From assembly GCA_002070755.1 (NCBI GenBank), contig MWDY01000292.1, positions 1-10,346 of the forward strand: 10,346 bases of DNA, given 5' to 3'. This document shows positions 1 through 7,000 of this stretch, in pieces; position 1 is the stretch's first letter; each line of letters starts with the position of its first letter. The notes below the pieces were generated by a model. That model searched no databases. It was not told the origin of the DNA and saw only the letters and a program-made list of their open reading frames with translations. Origin of the DNA: Spirochaetes bacterium ADurb.Bin110 (GTDB taxonomy: Bacteria; Spirochaetota; Spirochaetia; Treponematales; Rectinemataceae). The translations under genes were made by a program, and so were the position numbers.

Positions 1-45
1 GAAATGTTCGTCTGGTCTTTCGGCAATTTTTAGAACATGAACCAT
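1..45 (-). CDS. Start of an unidentified gene, truncated by the window edge
   Basis: An ATG at 45-43 opens a frame that stays open to the window edge and reads MVHVLKIAERPDEHF. A strong Shine-Dalgarno (AAGGAGGG on the minus strand, about 50-57) sits four to five bases upstream of this ATG, overlapping the end region of the GntR gene. The gap to the regulator's stop codon is only 13 bases, so the two are probably co-transcribed with the regulator first. Fifteen residues are too few to name a family. Its position directly behind a GntR/FCD regulator suggests an enzyme or transporter of the pathway that regulator controls, which is inference only. Confidence 0.65.
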   Translation of the reverse strand, partial: MVHVLKIAERPDEHF

Positions 46-58
46 GTTGCCCTCCTTC

Positions 59-733
59 TTAGAGCAGACTTTTGAGACGTTCCTGACTATTTCTTAAGTG
101 CTCTCTCATCGCCTTTTCAGCAGCATTGGGATTGCCTGCAATTATCGTCTTCAAAATCATCTTATGTTCAGCATTCATTCTCTCTGTTTTGTCGAGATCG
201 AATTGATAGATGAAAAATAGGCGTATGCGTATTATGTGATTTTGGATGTTTTTATAGAAATCCAGAAGTCGAGAATTTCCGATAGTCTCAAAAATCGCGG
301 TATGAATTTCAAATCCAGAAACCACAGAACCTTTGATATTTTTCTTTTCGGCTAGCTCGAATGATTCATGATTCTTGAGCATCTCCTCGAAGACTGATTT
401 GTCTCCTCGTTCAGCAACAATGCGAGCTGCTGCGCATTCTAGTATTTCACGAATTTCGAAAATTTCATGAATATAATCCAATCCTATGCTGGAAACGAGG
501 CATCCTATACTCGGTATGATCTTAACAAATCCATCCTTTTCCAGTTCCTTAAAGGCTTCGCGCACTGGTGTCTTGCTTATTCCAAGCTCGCTGCAGATCG
601 ATTGCTCAGTCAGGGTATCCAATGGCTTATATTCATTATTGATTATGCGTTGCTTAAGTATTTCATAAGCCATATCTTTCTTATTGGCACGATCTATTTG
701 ACTCTCACTCATCTTCTCATTCGTTATTTGCAT
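59..733 (-). CDS. GntR-family transcriptional regulator, FadR/FCD subfamily
   Basis: A cytoplasmic DNA-binding regulator of 224 residues, normal for the family. The N-terminal winged helix-turn-helix spans about residues 20-85 and carries typical GntR wording (ILKQRIINNEY, LTEQSICSELGISKTPVREA). The all-helical FCD ligand-binding domain fills about 88-224 and includes EIREILECAAARIVAE and GNSRLLDFYKNIQNH. FCD domains usually bind a metal through one Asp and three His and sense organic acids or sugar acids. His144, His190 and His212 are present here, but the residue four before His144, usually Asp, is Gly. I chose the ATG at 733 over the one at 739 because GGGAGA (746-741) lies 7 bases from it but only 1 base from the upstream ATG. 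The gene has its own promoter (757-810) with a perfect palindrome near the start site, which suggests autoregulation. It probably controls neighbouring operons sharing that element. The effector is unknown. Confidence 0.93.
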   Translation of the reverse strand: MQITNEKMSESQIDRANKKDMAYEILKQRIINNEYKPLDTLTEQSICSELGISKTPVREAFKELEKDGFVKIIPSIGCLVSSIGLDYIHEIFEIREILECAAARIVAERGDKSVFEEMLKNHESFELAEKKNIKGSVVSGFEIHTAIFETIGNSRLLDFYKNIQNHIIRIRLFFIYQFDLDKTERMNAEHKMILKTIIAGNPNAAEKAMREHLRNSQERLKSLL

Positions 734-756
734 GATCATTTCTCCCTACAATTTTT

Positions 757-810
757 ATCGATATATCGATGGCATAATGTTAGCTTAAACCTGGTTTTTT
801 GATTTGTCAA
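757..810 (-). promoter_or_regulatory. Promoter P1 of the GntR gene with a palindromic putative operator
   Basis: On the minus strand a perfect -35 TTGACA (810-805) is followed by a 17-base spacer containing CCAGGTT and a -10-like TAAGCT (787-782). Downstream at 757-770 is a perfect 14-base palindrome, ATCGATATATCGAT, between the expected start site and the Shine-Dalgarno. The -35, the spacer wording and the ATATATC core recur in promoters P2 and P3. Here ATATATC lies 15 bases after the -10 instead of 4, a shift of 11 bases or one helical turn. A bound repressor at the palindrome would block its own gene. The identity of the binding protein is inferred. Confidence 0.65.
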
Positions 811-824
811 TCAAAGACCTTCCA

Positions 825-1460
825 CTATTTAATCTGCATTTCAGTTGCCATGAATATCCCTTTTGTAAATGGTTCGTACTGATGCCAAGGATATTCGCCT
901 TTCTCATCACACATAGGCTCATGCGTTGCACCCGGAGCTAGGCAATCTTCTCGATACAACGTCGATAAATCCTTTTCCCAGAACTGCTGCATGCGACCAA
1001 ATCCAATTATCTGCGTATGTACTTCACGAAAAGGAGGTCCACCCCAGTGAAGTCTGTGAAGGCCTACATGTAAGGGGACCTCATCAGCATAGGCCATATT
1101 GATTTCTACATCATCTCCCAGCTTGATTTTTTGAGATCGGTAAAGCTGAACCCCACTATGCCGTTCAGCCTTTGTGATCTCATACATAATTATCCATTTT
1201 CTTTTTATCTCCGAGAAAAGAGCTTCTTTATCATCATACTTATCAAAATTCTCAACTATGAGGCAGCGTTCGCAATTTTCTATCGTAATCCTAGCTAGAA
1301 TTGTAGAATGCAAAAAGCCAAGCATTTCATGTCGAATCTGTATCGGTTCTTCGGATAGATTTAAGATGATGCTTCTTGGCACGATTTGATATTTTTGTTC
1401 ATTATAAATATATAAAACATCAAAAAACGGCTCAGCGAAATCAAGTTTTTCTAAGCTCAT
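825..1460 (-). CDS. Histidine-rich cupin-like protein of unknown function
   Basis: A 211-residue protein without signal peptide or membrane segment. I do not recognise the family with certainty. The C-terminal half (about 115-205) looks like a metal-binding beta-barrel: H131, H135 and H138 (HVGLHRLHW), then REVHTQ with H148, then PGATHEP with H180, and YPWHQYE with H193. Evenly spaced His, Gly-Pro turns and short beta-like strands suggest a cupin or related isomerase/lyase/dioxygenase fold. The N-terminal half (1-110) is a mixed beta region without motifs I can name. The start at 1460 is preferred because AAGGAA lies about 9 bases upstream. An in-frame ATG at 1511 would give 228 residues but lacks a ribosome site and would overlap the upstream gene's stop. 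The gene follows the VOC gene after 38 bases with no terminator, so it is the second gene of that operon. It may act on the same metabolite. Confidence 0.75.
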   Translation of the reverse strand: MSLEKLDFAEPFFDVLYIYNEQKYQIVPRSIILNLSEEPIQIRHEMLGFLHSTILARITIENCERCLIVENFDKYDDKEALFSEIKRKWIIMYEITKAERHSGVQLYRSQKIKLGDDVEINMAYADEVPLHVGLHRLHWGGPPFREVHTQIIGFGRMQQFWEKDLSTLYREDCLAPGATHEPMCDEKGEYPWHQYEPFTKGIFMATEMQIK

Positions 1461-1498
1461 TATTCTAATTCCTTTATATCGTGAACATAGTAAACTAT

Positions 1499-1909
1499 TT
1501 ATTTGGGCCATTCAAAGAATTCGATTAGTCCTATATGCTTATGTTTTAAGAAACAGATCAGATTTTCCTGAAAAACGCCATTTGTAATTTGTTCATATAT
1601 TGAATAGTCACCAGTCGCCATGAGTTCTTCTACAGTTTTATGAATATCGTCGACATCATAGCAAAGATGATGCAGCACAAAAGGCTCCGTGGTAGCCTTA
1701 AGAATATCGCTCACAAAAGATTGTCTTGATGTATCAGCAGGCGCCATTATCTCTACAATGAGATCTCCTAATTTTACTCTTTGAACATACATATTCTTTG
1801 GCACATGGCGTTTTGCTTCGCTATGAACTTTTACATATCCCAATTGCAGGAATGCATCGATTGCACGATTCAAATCGTTTGTCGCATAACCTAGATGATT
1901 CAATTTCAT
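1499..1909 (-). CDS. VOC-superfamily (glyoxalase/methylmalonyl-CoA epimerase-like) protein
   Basis: A 136-residue cytoplasmic protein, the usual size of a single-chain vicinal-oxygen-chelate enzyme with two beta-alpha-beta-beta-beta modules. The first module begins MKLNHLGYATNDLNRAIDAF and ends in LGDLIVEIMAP. The second begins FVLHHLCYDVDDIHKTVEEL and ends GLIEFFEW. Candidate metal ligands in the expected four positions are His5, Glu53, His80/His81 and Glu130. This wording is closest to methylmalonyl-CoA epimerase-like and lactoylglutathione-lyase-like members, but the superfamily also includes ring-cleaving dioxygenases and epimerases. The exact reaction cannot be assigned. The start is supported by AGGAGA seven bases upstream. 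It is first in an operon with the cupin-like gene, read from promoter P2, so it probably handles an intermediate of the pathway governed by the neighbouring GntR regulator. Confidence 0.88.
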   Translation of the reverse strand: MKLNHLGYATNDLNRAIDAFLQLGYVKVHSEAKRHVPKNMYVQRVKLGDLIVEIMAPADTSRQSFVSDILKATTEPFVLHHLCYDVDDIHKTVEELMATGDYSIYEQITNGVFQENLICFLKHKHIGLIEFFEWPK

Positions 1910-1979
1910 TTACATATCTCCTATCTAAAAGTCCTTAGCTTGGAAAATAACCTAAATAAAAGCCCATAAATATTTAGAT

Positions 1980-2030
1980 GATATCTTATCGATATATTGC
2001 TATTCTAAATCTGGTTTTTCGAATTGTCAA
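1980..2030 (-). promoter_or_regulatory. Promoter P2 of the VOC/cupin operon with ATATATC element
   Basis: On the minus strand TTGACA (2030-2025), a 17-base spacer ending CCAGATT, and TAGAAT (2007-2002) form a near-consensus sigma70-type promoter. Four bases after the -10 comes ATATATCGAT (1997-1988), and a second ATATC follows 11 bases further on (1984-1980), on the same helix face. The -35, spacer end, -10 and both ATATC elements match P3 in position, and AAAATTT precedes the -35 in both. The element overlaps the expected transcription start, a usual place for a repressor site. Confidence 0.75.
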
Positions 2031-2061
2031 TGAAATTTTCGCTAGAATTTTTCTAAATTCA

Positions 2062-2334
2062 TTAGCAAATATATCGTTTAGATTTTGAAGAGCTGTTGTG
2101 AGGCTCTTTTGTATTTTCAAGTTCCCAATGCTCAGGAGCACACCATAGACTAGAGAGCATAAGTTCTTTAATAAAAATGAGTTCTTTTGGCAGCCTATCA
2201 TAGAGCTTTGTAAATAGCTCTTCGTGAGAAAGAATTTCGTTTGTCCACAAATTGCGGTCTACTGACATAAGCTCATTGAAACGCTCTTTAGGAAAATCAA
2301 GGCCTTCCCAGTTAAGGTCCTCATATCGCGGCAT
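2062..2334 (-). pseudogene. C-terminal part of GTP-type PEP carboxykinase, separated by an in-frame TGA
   Basis: This 90-codon stretch continues the PEP carboxykinase frame immediately after the TGA at 2337-2335. It reads like the family C-terminus: a loop and Asp-Leu segment ([14 protein letters not shown]), then a helical end with [17 protein letters not shown]. Known GTP-type enzymes run PIG-x-(I/L/V)P through this junction, so the match crosses the stop without loss of residues. An ATG directly follows the TGA, but no Shine-Dalgarno precedes it, so independent translation is doubtful. About 25 residues after LMLSSLW extend beyond where most relatives end; I cannot tell whether they are native. 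Joined to the main part, the protein would be 630 residues, slightly above the usual 590-620. Confidence 0.75.
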
Positions 2335-3954
2335 TCATCCGATAGGGCTTTCAATTGCCTTAGCATGATTGTTGCATCGCCCTACGATCCATTGCAACAC
2401 ACGAATGTTCTCTCTAAAGCCCGGCCAAAGGAAGCTACCATCTTTACTCTTACGAAACCAGTTTACCCCGAAAATTTGGGGCGAATTACAATGTGCTCGG
2501 CCAAAATTAAGCCAATGGTTGAAATACGAAGCCATGTTGTAACCGCAGAACGGCAACATCGCAAAAGGGTCGCTCCGAACATAGCCCACAGAGCCTGCCG
2601 AAGCGGCCGTTGTCTCAGAACCGAGAGTCGCTGCTAAATATACGCCATAGATCCAATTAAAGGATTGATAGACCAAAGGATATACAGTACTTCTGCGTCC
2701 ACCAAAGATAAATGCCTTTATTGGCACACCTTCTGGGTCATCCCATGAAGGGTCAATCGAAGGGCATTGATTGATAGGTGCAGTAAATCGAGCATTAGGG
2801 TGTGCTGCAGGAAGGCCAGACGCTGGATCCCATAGTGAGCCTTGCCAATCGATGAGGCCTTGCGGTGGGTCTTTTGTCATTCCTTCCCACCAAATATCAC
2901 CATCGGGAGTGAGTGCACAGTTCGTAAAGATTGTATTTGCGCGAATTGTTGCCATAGCGTTCGGATTGGTTTTCTCTGAAGTACCTGGCGCGACGCCAAA
3001 GAAGCCAGATTCTGGATTAATTGCTCGCATTTGACCATCTTTAGTAGTGTGAATCCATGCAATATCATCGCCAACCGTAGTAATCTTCCAATTATCAAAA
3101 TCTTTTGGCGGGATGAGCATTGCGAAATTTGTCTTTCCACATGCGCTAGGAAACGCTCCCGCTACATATGTCTTTTCATGGCCGGGTGATTCTACACCGA
3201 GTATGAGCATGTGCTCAGCAAGCCAATCATTATCTCGAGCTATGATAGAGGCGATACGCAGTGCAAAGCATTTTTTGCCAAGAAGTGCGTTGCCCCCATA
3301 TCCAGAACCATATGACCAGATTTCATGAGTTTCTGGGAAATGGACGATGTATTTTTCCTCTTGATTGCACGGCCATGGAACATCTTTTTGCCCTGCCTTT
3401 AAAGGCATACCTACTGAGTGAATACAAGGCACAAATTTCCCATGTTCGCCGAGTGCATCGATGACGTTTCTTCCCACCCTTGTCATGATATGCATATTTG
3501 CAACTACATATGGCGAGTCGGTAATCTCTATTCCAATATAAGAAAAAGGAGAACCTATCGGCCCCATTGAAAATGGAATGACATACATCGTCCTACCTTG
3601 CATACAGCCATCGAACAATTTCTTAAGTGTTCCTTTCATGATCTTTGGATCGATCCAGTTATTCGTCGGTCCTGCTTCTATTTTTTGCCGACTGCAGATA
3701 AAGGTTCGGTCTTCGATACGGGCGACATCGCTTGGATCAGATCGAGCAAGAAAACAGTTTGGTCGTTTTTCAGAATTAAGTGGAATAAATGTTCCAGAGG
3801 CAACAAGGTTCCGACAGATATTCGCATATTCTTCTTTTGAGCCATCACACCAATATACAGAATTTGGCTTACATAATTTTCCAATACTCAGTACCCATGC
3901 GACAAGCTTTTGATTTCTTATATAAGAAAGATCTTGTAGTTTGGGTTCATTCAT
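2335..3954 (-). CDS. pckG: Phosphoenolpyruvate carboxykinase (GTP), interrupted near the C-terminus
   Basis: A cytosolic enzyme interconverting oxaloacetate + GTP and PEP + CO2 + GDP, linking the TCA cycle to gluconeogenesis or, in anaerobes, to CO2 fixation. The family wording is unmistakable. In order it has [38 protein letters not shown] (PEPCK-specific loop), the nucleotide loop [13 protein letters not shown] with the reactive Cys, VGDDIAWIH (metal-binding Asp pair), [26 protein letters not shown] and NWFRK. The guanine-site motif reads [13 protein letters not shown] where relatives have GFGEN, so a near-invariant Gly is Arg. The frame ends at TGA 2337-2335 after 539 residues, about 60-90 short of the family, and continues beyond it. 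The start at 3954 has GGAG seven bases upstream; an upstream in-frame ATG at 4026 lies inside a terminator hairpin. No clear promoter is visible, so transcription may come from terminator read-through. Family assignment is very sure; activity is doubtful. Confidence 0.93.
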   Translation of the reverse strand: MNEPKLQDLSYIRNQKLVAWVLSIGKLCKPNSVYWCDGSKEEYANICRNLVASGTFIPLNSEKRPNCFLARSDPSDVARIEDRTFICSRQKIEAGPTNNWIDPKIMKGTLKKLFDGCMQGRTMYVIPFSMGPIGSPFSYIGIEITDSPYVVANMHIMTRVGRNVIDALGEHGKFVPCIHSVGMPLKAGQKDVPWPCNQEEKYIVHFPETHEIWSYGSGYGGNALLGKKCFALRIASIIARDNDWLAEHMLILGVESPGHEKTYVAGAFPSACGKTNFAMLIPPKDFDNWKITTVGDDIAWIHTTKDGQMRAINPESGFFGVAPGTSEKTNPNAMATIRANTIFTNCALTPDGDIWWEGMTKDPPQGLIDWQGSLWDPASGLPAAHPNARFTAPINQCPSIDPSWDDPEGVPIKAFIFGGRRSTVYPLVYQSFNWIYGVYLAATLGSETTAASAGSVGYVRSDPFAMLPFCGYNMASYFNHWLNFGRAHCNSPQIFGVNWFRKSKDGSFLWPGFRENIRVLQWIVGRCNNHAKAIESPIG

Positions 3955-3992
3955 AAAGCTACTCCACCTCTCATGAATTGCTCCGTTCTTGC

Positions 3993-4040
3993 AAAAAAAT
4001 GAAAGGGCTACCCTAGGCTCATACATCCCATGGTAGCCCT
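3993..4040 (-). terminator. Rho-independent terminator after the secreted esterase gene
   Basis: On the minus strand a perfect 9-base stem, AGGGCTACC (4040-4032) with GGTAGCCCT (4012-4004), encloses a 19-base loop. It is followed by TTCATTTTTTT (4003-3993). It lies 19 bases past the esterase stop codon and ends 38 bases before the PEP carboxykinase start, so it separates the two genes or sets a low read-through level into the second. Confidence 0.85.
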
Positions 4041-4058
4041 AATGAACATTATTGGATA

Positions 4059-7000
4059 TTATTTTATTTCTATCGTTAGTGGCTGATCATCGTAATAGCG
4101 TACCCCATTTTTTATCGACCAGTGTTTCATAAAATCCCAAAGCATTGGCATTTCTGCAGGAATACAGTTATGTGCGCGATATAACGTTTGCGTCCACTTA
4201 ATCATGGGAAATCCCTTTGCATTTGTCCATGTAGCGGTTATGAACCGTCCGCTTTTTTGAGTTATTAATGAGTCACCAAGCGAGCTAATTCCATTCGCTC
4301 TTGTGTAATATTGCAGCCATTGATCCAGCTGATTGAATGTTGAATCCCAGGGTGTACCTGTCATGCTCTCAATGTCGCCTTCGCCAATAATCGCATAAGT
4401 TGGAATCGATTCATAAACTGCGGCCTTTAGTTGCTCATTCCATTCATCAGGATCAAAATTTGCAACGCCTGAAGTAGATGCAATGGCAGCAAAATATTCT
4501 GGATGAAGCATTCCGAATTTTTGAGCTTCTACGCTTCCCGCTGATTGCCCTGTGACATAGAACCTGGTTTCATCAACATTGTAGTCTTCTTTAATGCGAT
4601 TGAGCAAAAGCGGTACAAAATATTCATTGTCTTTGTGGCTTACCACTGTAGAATTTCGGCTATATTGTTCGCAGACCGTCACAAGTACTACTCCCTCTTT
4701 ATCAGCAACCTTCCACCATTGCGTTGCTGGCCAGAACACTTTATCTGTCTGACTATCTCCTGGAAGAATAAAGATGACTGGTGCTCCGCTTGGCCAGAGC
4801 TTTGTGGCTGAATCAGGGACGTAGACCATATATTCGCGAACATACCCGTTTACTACGATATTAAAAAATTCACCCATGGGAACCCTTAAACCAAGCTGAT
4901 TCCCGTAAGCTGTTGTGACATCGTAGCGCGTATATTCAGTCAGAAATTTGTAGATTGTAGTATTCAAAGAAACGTCCCAGAAGTTGACCTTTTTCTCCAA
5001 TGTCGCAACTTTTGAGATTGGTCCGCAATAATCTGTTTGCCATGCATCTGAATCCTCGGCCTGTGTATACACTGTGCTTCCAAATAAGTAGCCAGGTCTA
5101 AAAAATACATCATCTTTGCAATCGCTCGCATTTTTCCAATAAATGATTCCATTTGTCACATTATCAAGGCTTGAGTTAATAAACCAAGTCGGTACTGGTA
5201 CTTCATTGTATGAAATCTTGATATTTTCAGGAATCTGGATCTTTTTATACCCTGATGATAGGCCATCAAATTTTTTTAGAGCAAATTGAGAATAGAACTC
5301 CTTACTTGGACTTACTGAGTCAATATAAACTTGGCTACACACTAATAATGGATTTGCGGCAGCCCAAGCTTCTAAAGCTGCACCTCCCTTACCATATCCC
5401 GCCAAATAGCTTTCACCAAATATAGAAAAATAGGAGTTGCCCCTATAGAATCCTATGGCTGTATTTAAGTAAGCTTGCTCCTCCTCATAGCTTCCCCAGC
5501 CATTTGGACCGGGTTCAAGAATAAAGAGCCCCTCCTCATTTTGGTCTGCAAGATTCTTCCAACCTGCCTTTTGAATAAAATCATTTGTGGACACTCCATC
5601 TGGCACTGCAATAACTGTGAAATAGGCTCGTATTGGCGCATTTGGTGCTATATATATTTTGGCTGTTCGAGATATACCATTTATATCGAAGCTCTTAGAA
5701 AAGTACCCTGTCATTGGCAATTTATTGGCACGTGTATAATTATAAGGAGGATATGGAGCTTTATCGAGGCTCACTGCTTTTAGATCAGTAGCTAATGGTA
5801 CTCCTCCGTAATATCGCACACCATCCTTGAAGGACCATAGCTTAAGGAAATTCCACAATAATGGCATTTCTGCTGGCAAGCAATTATGAGCCCTCCATGC
5901 AGTCTGCGTCCATTTGACCAATGGAAAACCCTGTGCGTTCTTCCATGTATAAGTAGTAAATCTGCCATCTTTTTCAACATTAGAACCATTTCCAAGGGGC
6001 CCTACATTGTTTGCCTGTAGATAATAACTAGCCCACATATCGAGATTATTAATGGTCAGATCCCAAAAGTCGCCTATCATATCAGAATTATCACCCTGCC
6101 CAGTAATGACATAGGTTGGGATCGTTCCATATTTTGCATTTGATAATAGTGCAAGAGAATTTCCAAAACCACCTGGAGCTCCAACCCCAGACGTTGAAGC
6201 AATTGCAGCAAAATATTCTGGATTGGTCATACCAAATGTTTGGGAAGCCATACTGCCTGCAGACTGCCCCGTGGCATAGAATCTTGTAGTATCAACCTTA
6301 TATCTTTGCTTTACCAATTCGGCTAATTGTGGGAAAAAGATATCATTATCTTTGTGGCTCACTACAGTGGGATCGGAGCTATACTGCTCGCAGGGAATTA
6401 CAAGAATAATTCCTTCTTTATCAGCGACCTTCCACCATTGCGTCGCATGCCAAAACACCTTATCAGTTTGGCTATTTCCAGCGAATACAAACAAAACAGG
6501 TGCCCCATTAGGCCACAGCTTTGCAGCTGAAGGGGGATTATAAATCATATATTCTCGCAAAAAGCCATTGACCATCATGGTTCCTATTTCACCATATGGT
6601 TTTCGTATGCCAAGCTGATTCCCATAGGCAGTAGTGTTGTCGTAACGGACATATTCTGTAAGAAAATCATAAATGACCTTGTTTAATTCCTTGTTGAATA
6701 AATTTGTGCTTTTCTCGAGCACTGCCACCTTTGAGATTGGGCCGCAGTAACTTGTCTGCCAGGCATCAGAATCTTTGGATTGCAGATAAACAGTACTCCC
6801 TAGAAGATAATCAACATTTGTTATTCCCTGTTCTCTACAATCATTAGCCTTTTTCCAATATTCAATCGCTGTTGCAACTTTAGCCATATCTTTGTTTATA
6901 TACCATGTTGGGATAGGAACATCATCATAGGATATCTTTATATTATCAGGAATTACTATTGGTGTATAGCCCGTATTAAATCCGTCGAAAAACTTCTTTG

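Noticed and set aside
467..802. A 111-codon plus-strand frame opposite the GntR gene
   Set aside because: It lies antisense to a clear GntR/FCD protein, has no ribosome site and no recognisable content; its end covers promoter P1.
2088..2108. AAGAGC/GCTCTT hairpin followed by T-rich bases on the plus strand
   Set aside because: It has the look of a plus-strand terminator, but no plus-strand gene lies upstream. It is inside the carboxykinase coding end and only six base pairs long.
1986..2201. A 71-codon minus-strand frame overlapping the PEP carboxykinase end
   Set aside because: It runs through promoter P2 and overlaps the conserved carboxykinase C-terminus in another frame. I considered it as a frameshifted native C-terminus, but nothing in it matches the family.
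2335..2337. TGA read as Trp or selenocysteine
   Set aside because: All other large genes avoid TGA and use many TGG codons. The position is not catalytic in the family, and I see no convincing SECIS-like hairpin just downstream.
3955..4026. Upstream ATG at 4026 as the carboxykinase start
   Set aside because: The extra 24 codons are encoded across the terminator hairpin and its T-run, show no family similarity, and lack a ribosome site; the ATG at 3954 has one.
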